Origin: Alectoria sarmentosa
Lineage: Eukaryota; Ascomycota; Lecanoromycetes; Lecanorales; Parmeliaceae
Assembly: GCA_009733775.1 (NCBI GenBank)
Contig: WOGZ01000450.1
Coordinates: 1-21,784 of the forward strand
DNA length: 21,784 nt
Direction of reading: 5' to 3'
The first letter of the stretch is position 1; the number at the start of each line of letters is the position of its first letter. The position numbers and the translations under genes are program-made. Below the pieces are notes generated by a model. It did no database searches, was not told the origin of the DNA, and worked only from the letters and a program-made list of their open reading frames with translations. This document shows positions 1 through 10,817 of the stretch, piece by piece.

Positions 1-325
1 AATTTAATTTAATTTAATTTAATTTAATTTAATTTAATTTAATTTAATTTAATATAATATAATTTAATTTAATTTAATTTAATTCATTTCATTTTAATTT
101 AATATAATTTAATTTAATTTAATTTAATTTAATTTAATTTAATTTAATTTAATTTAATTTAATTTAATTTAATTCAATTTAATATAATTTAATATAATTT
201 CATTTAATTCAATTCAATTTAATTCAATTTAATTTAATTTAATTTAATTTATGTTAATTTAATTTAATTCAATTTAATTCAATTCAATTTAATTCATTTT
301 ATATTAATTTAATTTAATTTTATTT
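1..325. repeat. (AATTT)n satellite array
   Basis: This is an almost perfect tandem pentanucleotide AATTT, with scattered variant units (AATAT, AATTC, CATTTC, ATGTT). It starts at the first base, so it probably continues to the left. Most variants are single changes, and C in place of T is common. The right edge is blurred and merges near 320-330 with the presumed 3' LTR end of element C1. It is not a telomere repeat of the TTAGGG type. It may be a centromeric or heterochromatic satellite, but nothing here shows a function. Confidence 0.95.
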
Positions 326-521
326 TATTAAAAATTACGCGTAAAACTAAATAATGTTTTAACGTGATTTGAATAAAATTTTAATTATGAAGTTTTAAGT
401 ATAAATGTATATATGCAAAAATAAAAAATTAGATTATGATTTGACACGTTAATGTAAAACTGAGTTATAAGGTTAATTTTGATTTATTATGAATCGCAAT
501 ATCGAAAAGCGAATCATAACA
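326..521 (-). repeat. Presumed 3' LTR of C1
   Basis: Read on the minus strand, the sequence starts with TGTTATGATTCGC at 521, directly after a purine-rich tract, as a 3' LTR should. The opening TGTTATGA resembles that of the B-family LTR. The far end is lost in the AATTT satellite, so the length (about 190-200 bp) is a guess, and there is no partner LTR in the window to compare. Confidence 0.5.
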
Positions 522-535
522 TTATCTTTCTCTTA
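522..535 (-). other. Polypurine tract of C1
   Basis: The minus strand reads TAAGAGAAAGATAA immediately before the TGTTATG start of the presumed 3' LTR. Position and purine content fit the plus-strand primer site of an LTR retrotransposon. Confidence 0.5.
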
Positions 536-799
536 AAAATATAAGCATTTTTGTGATTGAGAAAAAACGGAGAAGTAATCGTAAATTCGAAGTTTTTGTG
601 TCGTATTTTCTAAGAATCTTTATTGCGAGTTAATTGAATCAAAAGAGATTTATCGTGCAATAGCGATAACGATATCCGCACTCTTCATAACTTTATTTAC
701 TTTTACGACTTCACAAATTAAAAAAAATTAAATTCTTTTGTTTTATAAACGCAATAAAATATTAATAACGCAAAAAAAGATTTTTAATCGTGAAATTTT

Positions 800-3455
800 T
801 TAAAAAACGAGTATAAATCGTCATAATTTAAATATTTATAATGAAAATCTATTATCAAATTTGAATAATCGATCGCATTCGTGAAAATTTGTTAAACGAA
901 TAAATCATCGTTATTATCGTAATTTATATATTTGATTTTATACATCAAACATCTTTTCTCCCTCGTGAAAAAATCTTTTCGTCTTTTATTCACTTTAAAA
1001 TTAAGAATCTTCTCGATAAAATAATCCGATTTTTCTTCGTTTATATATATAAAAAATAAAAAAAAATGTCTCTATTTTAATAAAGAGTTATTTATAATAT
1101 TATATAAAAGTCAAAAGTGAAAAACAAAAAAGACTTTTTTCATTATATTAAATAAATTAAATTTATATATAAAGTTATTAATTACTTTTATTATTTTAAA
1201 CGAGTTTATATTTTTATAATTTAAAAATTTATTAAATTTCATCGTTTTGATATTTCGAGAATTTAACATTATTAAATCTTTAAAGCGCAATTCAGAAATT
1301 AAAAAACGACGTCGATTAATAAATTCTTTTTAAATATTTCGAGCCTAAACGAATTCTTATCGAAAATGAATTTTTATTTATTTGATCTCTTTTATAAAAC
1401 TATTTATCGTCATAATTTCTCTCTTTATTTTTTGAATAATGTTAAAATTTTAAAATGTTATAAATTCAATATCAAATCGAAAGATATATTCTTTCGTAAT
1501 TAAAAAAAAGATTATTTTCATAAAAACATTTTTAATTGAATTAATTTCAAATTTCGCAATAAATAAAAAATTCATTTATTTTTTTGATTGTAATTAACGT
1601 ATACGCGAAAATATTATTTTAATATAAAATTTGTATTTTCAATTTGATCGTCCGTCTTTAAATGAAATAAAATTAAAAGTTTTGATTTGATATTAATTCT
1701 TTAACATAATTTTTATCAAAAGTGAGCGACGAATTATGTATTTTAATTAAAGATAATAATAAATGAATTTTTTTTTTTTTTTTTATATTTATTCGAGAAA
1801 AACTTATATCATAATCTTTATTTCGAAAAAATTCAAAAATATAAACTTTTTTTTTAATTAATCGATTTATTATTATTATAATATATTGATAATTTTTATT
1901 ATATCGATTATAAATGAGTAATGAAATAATGAAATTAACGAAAATGTTTTTTTAATATTTATTTAATACGAAAAAAAGCTTAAAAAGTTCATATTTATCT
2001 TTTTTATAACTTTAAAATTGTTTATAAACGTGATAATTATTTGTAAATTTAAATATTGTGCTTGTTATTTCGAATTAATAATAATAAATATTAATTTTAT
2101 TATATATGATAACACGTTTTACATAATCGTTCGATGAAAAGTTATATATAAACTTAATTTATTCGAATTTTCAATTCGACGTTATTTGATATATATAATC
2201 GTTTATGTATATATAATAAAAAAATTTCGAGTTAACAATTTCTAAATTTCAATCGAAAACCTTTTTTAATTAAATTTTAAAGAATTCGTCTTTATTCGTT
2301 TTTTTTAAATGAATAATCTTTTGAAGAATCTTATTTTTCTCATATAAACCTTTCACTTTCAACACGATATTCGATTCGATGATAAAATTATCTATTTATT
2401 TTTTCATTAACTTTTCGATAAATGATTTCGAAATCGATAATGATTTTTTTAATAACTTTTCATCGTCGATATTTCTTTTATTTAAATCGTATATCATAAT
2501 TATTAAATTTTAAACATTTTGAAAAATTTCGTCAAATAATAAAGGCGCAAAATGTAAAATTTATTATATTCTTTTTTTCAAATGTCTTATTTTCAAGAGC
2601 ATTTAATATTGATATTAAATTTTATCATCGTTATTATTTAACGAAAAATCATTAAATTTACGAGTTAAATTATCAAATTTGATGTTTTATTTATTAAACT
2701 TATATGTGATACGAAAGTTGAATTCAAAAAGAAACTTCGTTTAACGCGTTTATCTTCGATTTAATTATTTCGTTATTATAAAATATTCGAGATTTTTATA
2801 ATTTATGAGAATTTTAATTGAATTTTTCATTAATGTTTTAATTAATTTAAAGTGTTATTTTTCGAAAGCATATATAATAATCAACAATTTTTTATTATAA
2901 ATTTCGTAATTGCATTTTTAAGATAACATCTTTTTAAATATAAAAGCGATTGAACATAATACATTTTAATTATTCATTTGAGAAAAAATTATAATTATAA
3001 CATAATCGAAAATATCGATTTCGATTTATATTTTTTTATTGAGATCGAAATGAGTAAAAATAAAAACATTTATAAAAATCTTTTTCAATTTTTCAAATGA
3101 TCTTTATTCGAAATTGTTTAATGTTTAAAAAAATATAAAGAATTTTTATTCGATGCGCGTTAAATTAAATAATAACGTTATAATTTTGAAATATTCGTGT
3201 ATAAACCTTTTATAAAAGTTTATAAATTCGAGAAAGACTTGAACATCTTTAATGCATTTTAATATTTTTCAATTTCGTATCGTTTTAATTTTATATAAAT
3301 TCATTTTGAGATTTTCGATAATAATAATAAATTCGAAATATTTTATTTATTTCGTATAAAATTCACATTTATTAATGTTTAAATATAAGTTAATTTATTA
3401 TAATTTTTTTAAAACTATTTTTATATGCTCAATGTATTTTTTTTTATATTATTAT
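800..3455 (-). pseudogene. C1 pol relic: RT end, RNase H, integrase, chromodomain
   Basis: Reading down from 3455, the minus strand shows the RT tail after the YFDD box, including KCEFYTK and the connection motif FLEFINFYKRFI near 3190-3240. RNase H follows at about 3015-2780 (motifs NKKLLIIIYAFEK and NYKNLEYF). The integrase zinc-finger region is near 2160-2030. The integrase core starts with KNIFVNFII near 1935, where the first catalytic Asp appears to be Asn (1934-1936), and runs to the Glu-bearing QIENTNFILK near 1640. A C-terminal integrase domain is at about 1290-1075 and a chromodomain at about 1045-815 (DYFIEKILNF ... FHYKYL). Many codons are now stops, and frame changes occur after the integrase core. 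The family assignment rests on motif order, since no search could be run. Confidence 0.8.
3451..3455. repeat. Target-site duplication of A1, left copy
   Basis: ATTAT lies directly before the 5' LTR of A1 and is matched by ATTAT at 10813-10817 directly after the 3' LTR. Five bases is the usual duplication size for Ty3/Gypsy integrases. The surrounding sequence is AT-rich, but the restored C1 frame independently supports this boundary. Confidence 0.85.
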
Positions 3456-3715
3456 TATAAGGGCGAAAATATTTAAAGCGATTTGATAGGGCTCGCTTAG
3501 GTCGTTTATTAAATTATGTGTTACGCAACTAGGGTGCGTCCTTAACATGTTTGATAAAAGTCTTAAATATTCGCAATTTTCCTTTCTTCTTTTTTCTTTT
3601 TTAATTATTAATTCATTTAATAACTTATTAATTGAAATTCGTTATTACGTTCATAAATTTTATAATTATTTAATTGTTACGCAGCTTCATTAAAAAGAGA
3701 CCTTATTATCTCACA
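3456..3715 (+). repeat. 5' LTR of A1
   Basis: This is 260 bp and aligns end to end without gaps to 10553-10812. It begins TATAAGGG, probably TGTAAGGG before a G-to-A change, and ends TCACA. The blocks GCGAAAATATTTAAAGCGA and GGTGCGTCCTTAACATG are conserved between the copies. The sequence just inside (from 3716, ATTTTAATAACTTCG) is not a recognisable TGG-type tRNA primer site. Confidence 0.95.
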
Positions 3716-4082
3716 ATTTTAATAACTTCGTTTATATAAAGTTGTTCAATTAATTATAATAAATAACTCGCGAATCGATTTTATTGATTTACGAAACAAA
3801 AACGTTTCATTACGAATTATCGATAACGTTTTTAATTAAATAAACGATTTTCGTTAAAACACGTTTGCTTCGTAATCAAATAATTATGATATTAATTTTA
3901 ATATTAATGCGAATTCTAATAACATTGTTAATCGAAATAATAATTATTAAAATATTATATTTAATAATCCTTCATCTGTCGACGAAGATTCTTATTTCGC
4001 AAATTTGATTCAAATTTAATGTTTTTGATTTTTAAAATTTGATGTTGAGAAGTATTTAATTATCGAAAAATTCAAATTAATC
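3716..4082 (+). other. A1 leader between 5' LTR and gag
   Basis: About 370 bases of AT-rich sequence with no coding pattern that I could follow. It would hold the primer-binding site and packaging signal of the element. No tRNA-like primer site is recognisable after mutation. Confidence 0.5.
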
Positions 4083-4961
4083 GAAATGCAAAATGCATGA
4101 GAACATCGTCGCGAATATAATAATAATCATTATCGCGAATCAAATCGTAAGAAGATAAACGTTATTAAAATATCTAACATATAACATTTTAATAATTATA
4201 ATTCAACGATTATATTTTTTCGAAATTGCGAGAATTATATCATTTTAATACCTCGCATCGACTTTTAAATGAATAAAGAAAAGACTTATTGATTTTTTAT
4301 TCTCTTAATTAATGTTAAAAAGCAAACTTAAAAAAATGCACGAAATATTATGTTACGTGATATCAATGAATTTATCTAAAACGAATATAAAAAATAATAT
4401 TTAAATCAAATTCGTAATTCAATTATTAAGTTTTATAATGTCGATCGTTAATTAATCAAAACTGTCATAAAAGACGATTAATCGATCACAAATTTTAATG
4501 ATTATCTTATCATATTATGATCGCAATAAGATTATTATATAATCGATGCGAAACGCATAAAAATTCTGTGAAACAAAATAATAGAAAAAATTTCTTTAAA
4601 AGCAATGAAAGATATTATTCAATTTATTATTTATATCACGTTATTATAACAATATCAAGATATTAAATAAAGGCTGCGAAAGATAAAAGAATTATCTATT
4701 TTAAATAAAATTCGCCTTGATAATAAAATAAATCATTAAAAAAACAATAATCAACATGCGAAGCCTTAAAAATAATATATTAAAGATCAAAAGAATTAAA
4801 AAAAGGATTCGTTTTCTTCAATATCATAAAACCAAAAACCTATGCGAAACAAATTTGAAAATAATGATTTTAAAATTAAATAAAAACCTCTTTTTATTAA
4901 AGTTGAGTGTTGAAATTATTAACAAAAGAAACATTTCAAAGGCTTATTTGATTATTTAAAT
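4083..4961 (+). pseudogene. A1 gag relic
   Basis: One plus frame (codons starting at positions divisible by 3) reads as a degraded protein of about 290 codons, interrupted mainly by TAA and TGA at plausible Gln, Arg and Trp positions. Readable stretches include MLRDINEFI, KTVIKDD, NFNDYLIIL, KAMKDIIQFIIYITLL and LSILNKIRLDNKIN. Near the end, C at 4908-4910, Y at 4917-4919 and H at 4932-4934 have the spacing of a CX2CX4H zinc knuckle with the second Cys changed to Tyr; the final Cys is not evident. This supports a nucleocapsid end, so gag. The true start is unknown. An open stretch at 4756-4959 in another frame is a shadow. The frame differs from pol by -1. Confidence 0.65.
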
Positions 4962-5149
4962 TATGTTGCGAACAATGAAATACGTAATCGAGCCTTTGAT
5001 AAGAGAAAAAATAAAATTTAATGTTTATCGTTATAACATTAAACACGTTATTTATCAAATAACAACCTCGCTTTTTAATATTAAGAGATGAAATTATCAT
5101 ATTAAATGATAAGCGTGAAATAATTACTTTAATAAATATCGATAATGAA

Positions 5150-8100
5150 AAAATCTTTATATCGTAATCTTTTATTAAAAAGACGTAAATTTTTGAATTT
5201 GAATACGTGTTAATAACGATGCGTATTATTAATGATTATCGCATATTCTTATATAAGACGCATAATTTGATATTTGATTTCATAAACAATCGGGATAAAA
5301 AACAAAAGCAAACCTTGAAGACGTATATTATAAACATGCGAGAATACGATCTTATTTTTGATTTTTCTTAAATTTATGATATCGATTCGAATATTTATTA
5401 ACGCGAGCAATTTTGAATTTATCGCGATTTTTTTATAAATGATGAAAAATAAACAAATATCGCAATAATGAATGTGAATTTATTTGCGTCGTTGATCAAT
5501 GTAATAATTGCGCATAATATGAAATAAATGTATATCGCATTTTTATATTAGATTTTGTTTAAAAATAGTGAGAATAATTATGATGAGATTGTGCGATGTG
5601 ATGTCACGCAATTAAATGACCTTAACGTATTTGAACAATTTGAGAATTTATCAAAAATCTTTTTAGAAGAATTATTTAATAATCTTAACACGTATAATTA
5701 AATCGAACATCTTATAAATTTATAATCTAATAAGTTATTTAAAAGCGATTCGATTTATAATATATCGCATAATAAGCTCGCAGCGATAAAAGATTATTTA
5801 AATAACGCGTTTAAAAAGAAATGAATTCGACCCTTAAACAATCAAATTAACTCGTCGATGTTATTCGTTAAAAAAACAAATGGTTCATTGCAATTATGTG
5901 TCGATTATAAAAAGTTTAACGAGATAATTATTAAGAATAATTACTCATTGCCGTTGCTCTTAAAAATCTTAAAAAAATTCGCATATGCGAAGTATTTTAT
6001 TAAGATTAATATTCGCAATGCGTATCATAAAATATGAATTCGAAAAAATAATGAGTGAAAAATCGCTTTTCAAATTCGTTATAATTAATTTGAGTATTAA
6101 ATGATATCTTTTAATCTCATAAATGTTTTCGTAATCTTTTAAACATATATAAATAAAGCATTTAAATCGTATATTAACATCTTTTGCGTGATATATTTAA
6201 ATAACGTATTAATTTATTTTGAAACGAAAGATTTATATTAAAAGCATATGTGAACGATGTTGCGCGCGTTATTAAAGCATCGATTTTATACGAAATTATC
6301 AAAATGCGTTTTCAATCGCAGCGAGGTTATCTTTTTGAAATTCATTATAAATTAACGTGATATTTAAATGAAATCAACGCGCATTAAAATCATCGTTGAA
6401 TAATCAAAATCAAAATCTATTAAAGATATATTAATCTTTTTGAATTTCGTAAACTTTTATCGTCGATTCGTGAAGGAATTTTCATAAATAATTGCGTTTT
6501 TGATTAATGTCACGCGCGAAATAAAAAAAAACGAAATTAAACCATCTTTTATATTTATAAAAAAAATATATGAAACTTTTAAGACTCTTAAGCGAATGTT
6601 TATTATAACACTTATTTTAAAACATTATAATTAAAAAACATCGTTTATTATGAAAATTAATGTTTTTAAAGCAAATGTAAATAATATGCTTAATTAATTA
6701 ATTGAAAACGAACAATAACATTTCATTGCGTTCTTCAATTATAAGTTTAAAAGAATTAAATCTCGCTGAGACATATATAACAAGAAGTTATATGCGATTA
6801 TATTAAACTTTAAAAATTAAAGACATTATTTGCAAAAAAGTAAACATCTTATTCGTATAATCTTAAATTATAATAATTTACGTTATTTTATAATGATAAA
6901 GAAGCTTAATGCGAAATAGATTCATTGAATTAAAAAATTAATTGCGTTTAATTTTATAATCGAATATTATAAAAATAAATTCAATTTTATAAATATGTTA
7001 TTAAAAAGATTTAACATTGTTAAATCGAATAATAATGAGAATAATAATAATAATTTTCTTTTTATTTTGCGAAATAAATTTCATAATCAAAAATATTAAT
7101 TTGATTTATAAAAACGCAATAGTGTATTTATTATAATTAAACTCGCAGCATTAACAAAGCAATTGAACGATATTATCGTCGCAAATATTCAAATTATGAA
7201 TTTAAATGAAAAAATGCTCGATAAACAAACACGCATTTTAAATGTTATAATATCGTTTTAATTTTTAATTTATTAAATTTTGAAATCGAAGAGGTTTTAT
7301 TTAAAATTGTGAGAATCGATAATCGTATAATTATTCAAATTATAACGTAAAAACGTTTTCGTTGCGAATGAGAAATAACGTTAAAAATACGTTATTAAAT
7401 AAAATGAACTTTCGAAATAAAAAGTCGATGAAAATAAATTATTACGTCGTGATCTCGCAATTTATGTTTTTAATGATCTCATTATGAAAAAAAAAATTCT
7501 TTATATAAATTATAATGATTTTAATGTTAAACACTTTTTTCACGAGCGCATTGAAAAAAATATCAAATTCAAATATTATTGAATAAGCATAATAAGCGAT
7601 ATAACAAATTATGTTCGCATTTGTCTCGATTATTAAAGAATGCGAATTCATTATCATAAATCTTATGATGAATTAATATCAATATCATCAAATAATGTGA
7701 ATTCATTTCACATTGTGATATTGAATTTCATTATAAATTTATCATTTATGAGAAATTTATATATTAATAAAACGTGCGATTTTATCTTAATCTTGATAAA
7801 CAAATTAATAAAACATATAACGTATATAATAATTATAAAGAATTTGAAAATTAATGAATTTATTAATATCATGTGACGGAAGTTTATATCGTTGCGAAAT
7901 ATAATGCGAAATTTGATCTTAAATCGAAATTCATTATTTATAAACAAGTTTTAAATAACGTTATATTAACATTTGAATGCGAAATGAAAATTTAACATTG
8001 CGTTTCATTTTCAAACAAATAATTAAATTAAAAAATAAAATCAAATTCTTGAATATTATTTACGAGTTTATTATAATTATAAATAGAATAATTGATTTAA

Positions 8101-8790
8101 AATCTTATTAATGATTGCGTTCGCATATAATAACAACATATACGCAAATATCAATAAAATTTTATAAGAATTGTTGATGAAATATATAACAAATTTAGGA
8201 AATGTTTTTAAAAACAAAATTTTAAAAAAAGAAGCATCGTTTATTATAAAGCGAATAAAATGATTATGAAATATAAAATTGCATCTAAAAGGGTTATAAA
8301 AGCGAGTGTTAAAGCAATAAGCAAAGTATTATAATAATCATCATCGTGTTATGATCTTTCAAAAAGAAAATAAAATATTATTACGAAGCTTAAATATACG
8401 CATTTTGCGATCAAAAAAAAATTCGATCATAAATAATTTGAATTTTTCGAAATATTAAAAAAGATAAACACGTAGGTTTACAAATTAAATCTTTTTATTA
8501 AATATGAAAAAATTTATTTTATATTTCATATGTCGTTATTAAAACCTTGACATTCGCGTGATAATAATTCAAAATTGTAAACAATTTTGATTAATAATGA
8601 AGAGAAATGAAAAATTAATAAAATGTTAAATAAAAAAGTTCGTAATAATGAGATTAAATATCTCATTAATTGAAAAGACTTTTTATTTTATGAAGTTTTA
8701 TAAAAATTAATAAAGCATTTCGAAAATGTTAAAGACGCAATTAAGAATTTCGAGCAAATAAAAAAATCATTTAAATTAACATTTAAGATG
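5150..8790 (+). pseudogene. A1 pol relic: protease, RT, RNase H, integrase, chromodomain
   Basis: A protease-end motif (REYDLIFDFS) lies near 5340-5370. The RT entry reads IRPLNNQINSSMLFVKK, followed by the core LCVDYKKFNEIIIKNNYSLP (about 5825-5960). RT motif A has Asn in place of Asp at 6008-6010, and the YxDD box reads YLNN at 6194-6205, so all three RT Asp are lost. The connection reads FLNFVNFYRRFVKEF (about 6435-6480), with RNase H to about 6910. Integrase: first Asp is Asn at 7724-7726, second is Asn at 7922-7924, Glu is kept at 8051-8053. The end of pol shifts frame at the A9 run 8413-8421, then continues with a GPF-like integrase tail and a chromodomain (about 8599-8755: KKVRNNEIKYLI ... 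FENVKDAIKNFEQ). No active enzyme can be made. Confidence 0.9.
7640..7876 (+). pseudogene. A1 integrase core fragment (longest open part)
   Basis: This is the longest stop-free part of A1 integrase and lies in the pol frame. It starts just after the zinc-finger region (NYVRICLDY, about 7605-7633), where one zinc-ligand Cys position now reads Tyr. It contains HIVILNFIINL, where the usual catalytic Asp is Asn (residue 29), and ILINKLIKH further on, where the conserved Asp-Arg of the family reads Asn-Lys. The ATG at 7640 is not a real start. Opposite-strand open stretches at 7442-7657 and 7708-7947 are shadows of this region. Confidence 0.85.
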
Positions 8791-9248
8791 AAATAAAGGG
8801 CGCAATCATCGTAGGGAATTAAAAAGCGAGATAAATCATAAAAAAAATAACAATAAAAGATTTATAAACAAATCTTTAATCAAAAGACTCAATAAAAACG
8901 ATTAAAAAAAATTCGAAAACTCACACACATTCACATATACGCATATTTTAATACGTCGAAGCGCCTCGCATTATAAAAAAAACAATAACTTTAAGGGTCG
9001 CAAATATAAGCATAATTATTTAACATTAATTTATATATCCTTTTATGCTGAAAAACAATCTTTTATCAATAAAAATCGTTAAAAAATAATGAAAAATAAT
9101 AACGAAGATAACAATAATAACAATAAAGATAATAAGAATAATAACAATAAAAAAAGGGGCGACGACACGCATAACAATTATTTCTATTAATAAAACTCTC
9201 ATATATATTAATTAAAATTGTTTTATCTTTTTAAGCGCGTAGGGCGTT

Positions 9249-9470
9249 ATGAACGTCGTTATCGATAACGATAATAACACGTATAACAATTTAATAAATG
9301 AAAACGAAGAGGTCGATTACGCAAAAATAACCTTCATAAAAACATCGATCGCATTTGAATTAACGCGTGTCAATTCGCGATTCGATGTAAATCGCGCGAG
9401 AATCATTCGCGAAGACACGCACACAATGAAAATAAACGAGGATTTAATAAGCGTTAACGCAATTTCTTAA
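9249..9470 (+). pseudogene. Open stretch in A1 3' region, unknown protein
   Basis: There are 73 codons without a stop, in a patch rich in CpG (TCGCGAT, CGCGCGAG, TTCGCGAAG) that looks less eroded than its surroundings. The product is polar, with Asn/Asp-rich residues at the start (MNVVIDNDNNTYNN) and a charged middle (NENEEVDYAKITF, DVNRARIIRED). It matches no family that I know. The same frame reopens at about 9660-10000 after stops, with a basic stretch rich in Lys, Asn and Asp (INKKGEKSNNKSDNKNKDK), so this may be one segment of a longer decayed gene. A separate host gene is unlikely because it lies between the LTRs of A1 in the same orientation. Confidence 0.4.
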
Positions 9471-10081
9471 GCATTTATCAATTCTTTTTAATCAACGTAT
9501 TTTAAACAATGAGAGAGAAGAGAGCAAAAAAAGGGACGACGATAACAAAAATAATTATTAATCTCATTAATCAAATATTCTCTCATAATAGATGCGAATG
9601 TTTATTAACGAGAATAATCGAGATTAATATAATAATGATAATTGTCAATTTCATCAATTAAGCATCTTTCAAAATAATCTCTTATATTTATAAATAAGAA
9701 AGGAGAAAAAAGCAATAACAAAAGCGATAATAAAAATAAAGATAAAAATAGGCGTAATAATGACGACAATAATTACATTTATAAGCCAAAAGTCCTCGCA
9801 TTATTAACTCTCAATTTATGAAGAAAACGATTCAAAAAATCACGGCGACGACGAGAAATGATTAAATTTATTATTAACATTATTAATATGCTTTTCACGA
9901 ATTTCATTAACCCTCGCAATCAATTAAGCAAGTTTAAATGCTCTTTAAAATGTTTATTGAAAAATGAAATTAATCAAATTGAGTGATTATAATCTCGCTC
10001 AATTATTATTTTAATTAATATATACGTTTTATTATGCGATAATGTATAACTTATTAATACATTACTGCGATAATAAGAGAT

Positions 10082-10495
10082 ATAAACAAAATAACAAACA
10101 TGAAGAAAGATATAACACTTATTAATAATAATAATAATGTTGATGTTGATATTGTTATTGTTAAAAAGTCAAAATGAGAATAAGACTTTGAATTTATTAA
10201 CGCGATTTTCAAATGATAATAATAATAAGATCATAACAATTAATAATAACAATCGCACCTCGCAATAGCGACAATAGCATATCGCAACACAATTATAAAA
10301 TGCTCGCGCTTTATTAATCAAGATAATAATAATCACAATTACGCTATCGCGATTATAATATATAAATATATTAACATATTTATGAAAATCTGCGATGAGC
10401 AATTTATATGTCTTAAAACAATAAACGTTAATTTAGATTACGTTCAATTAGCAATAAATAACATAAATGAATATGAAAAACTCGTAAACATTTAA
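10082..10495 (+). pseudogene. C-terminal coding relic before A1 3' LTR
   Basis: A plus frame starting near MKKDITLINNNNN (ATG at 10100) runs to a TAA at 10493-10495. It is broken by clusters of TAA (10214-10225 and a second cluster shortly after) that are best explained as former CAA glutamine runs. The end is clearly protein-like: IFMKICDEQFICLKTI, then NLDYVQLAINNINEYEKLV. It stops about 40 bp before the polypurine tract, where a last gene of the element would end. The opposite-strand open stretch 10169-10402 is taken as a shadow. Function unknown. Confidence 0.5.
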
Positions 10496-10537
10496 ATATA
10501 ACACGCAATGTATTAAGATTTAAAGATTAAATCTTTT

Positions 10538-10548
10538 AAGAGAAAAAG
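10538..10548 (+). other. Polypurine tract of A1
   Basis: AAGAGAAAAAG lies four bases before the 3' LTR start TATAAAGG, the expected place for the plus-strand primer. Confidence 0.65.
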
Positions 10549-10552
10549 TAAT

Positions 10553-10812
10553 TATAAAGGCGAAAATATTTAAAGCGATTTGATAAGGCTCGTTTAAATC
10601 GTTTATTAAATTGCGTATTACGCAATTAAGGTGCGTCCTTAACATGTTTAATAAAAGTCTTAAATATTCACAATTTCCTTTTCTTTTTTTTTCTTTTTTA
10701 ATTATTAATTCATTTAATAACTTATTAATTAAAACTCGTTATTACGTTTATAGATCTCGTAATTGCTTAGCTATTACGCAGCTTTATTGAAAAAAGACCT
10801 TGTTATTTCACA
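10553..10812 (+). repeat. 3' LTR of A1
   Basis: This is 260 bp, the same length as the 5' LTR. There are 32 differences, all A/G or C/T, and no gaps. Each LTR carries the mutated base at some sites, so both were hit independently after insertion. Confidence 0.95.
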
Positions 10813-10817
10813 ATTAT
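10813..10817. repeat. Target-site duplication of A1, right copy
   Basis: ATTAT directly follows the CA end of the 3' LTR and matches 3451-3455. Confidence 0.85.

Larger units (their letters stand above)
326..3455 (-). mobile_element. Element C1, left (3') piece of an old Ty3/Gypsy element
   Basis: This is the 3' part of a minus-strand Gypsy retrotransposon: end of RT, RNase H, integrase, chromodomain, polypurine tract and a presumed 3' LTR. It was separated from its 5' part (10818-11856) when A1 inserted. The join is precise: with A1 and one ATTAT removed, the minus-strand frame reads from YFDD at 10828-10839 straight into 3455 and downwards. Stops in the frame are mostly TAA and TGA, as expected from RIP. 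It is more decayed than A1 or B1. Gag and the 5' LTR are not in the window and would lie beyond B2 to the right. Confidence 0.85.
8791..10537 (+). other. Long A1 3' region with decayed coding sequence
   Basis: About 1.75 kb separates the chromodomain from the polypurine tract, much longer than a plain 3' UTR. It holds diverged repeated blocks (AAAAAGGGGCGACGAC near 9151 and AAAAAGGGACGACGAT near 9527, each followed by AATTATT and, further on, CTCTC), runs of AAT/AAC/TAA triplets, and at least three protein-like stretches in the element's direction. These may be parts of one extra gene broken by frame changes. I recognise no domain. It could also be non-coding with chance open reading. Confidence 0.6.
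3456..10812 (+). mobile_element. Element A1, complete Ty3/Gypsy chromovirus (inactive)
   Basis: This is a 7,357-bp retrotransposon bounded by 260-bp direct LTRs and flanked by ATTAT. The order is LTR, gag, protease, RT, RNase H, integrase, chromodomain, a long 3' region, polypurine tract, LTR, which is the Gypsy order with a chromovirus pol end. It lies inside the RT of C1, in the opposite direction. The two LTRs differ at 32 positions, all transitions. Stops in gag and pol, and Asp-to-Asn changes in RT and integrase, show that it cannot move by itself. A1 is a different family from B1/B2, with unrelated LTRs. Confidence 0.95.

Noticed and set aside
1..325. Telomere or CRISPR array
   Set aside because: The 5-bp unit has no spacers and is not a known fungal telomere repeat.
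4756..4959. Open stretch of 67 codons as a small gene
   Set aside because: It lies in a different frame from the gag relic that covers the same bases and whose zinc-knuckle spacing is visible. A chance opening.
7442..7947. Two minus-strand open stretches (7442-7657, 7708-7947) as genes
   Set aside because: They are the reverse of the integrase core of A1, whose motifs and order are clear on the plus strand.
10169..10402. Minus-strand hydrophobic open stretch as a membrane protein
   Set aside because: Its Leu/Ile runs are the complement of AAT/TAA triplet runs. The plus strand reads a better protein-like C-terminus ending before the polypurine tract.
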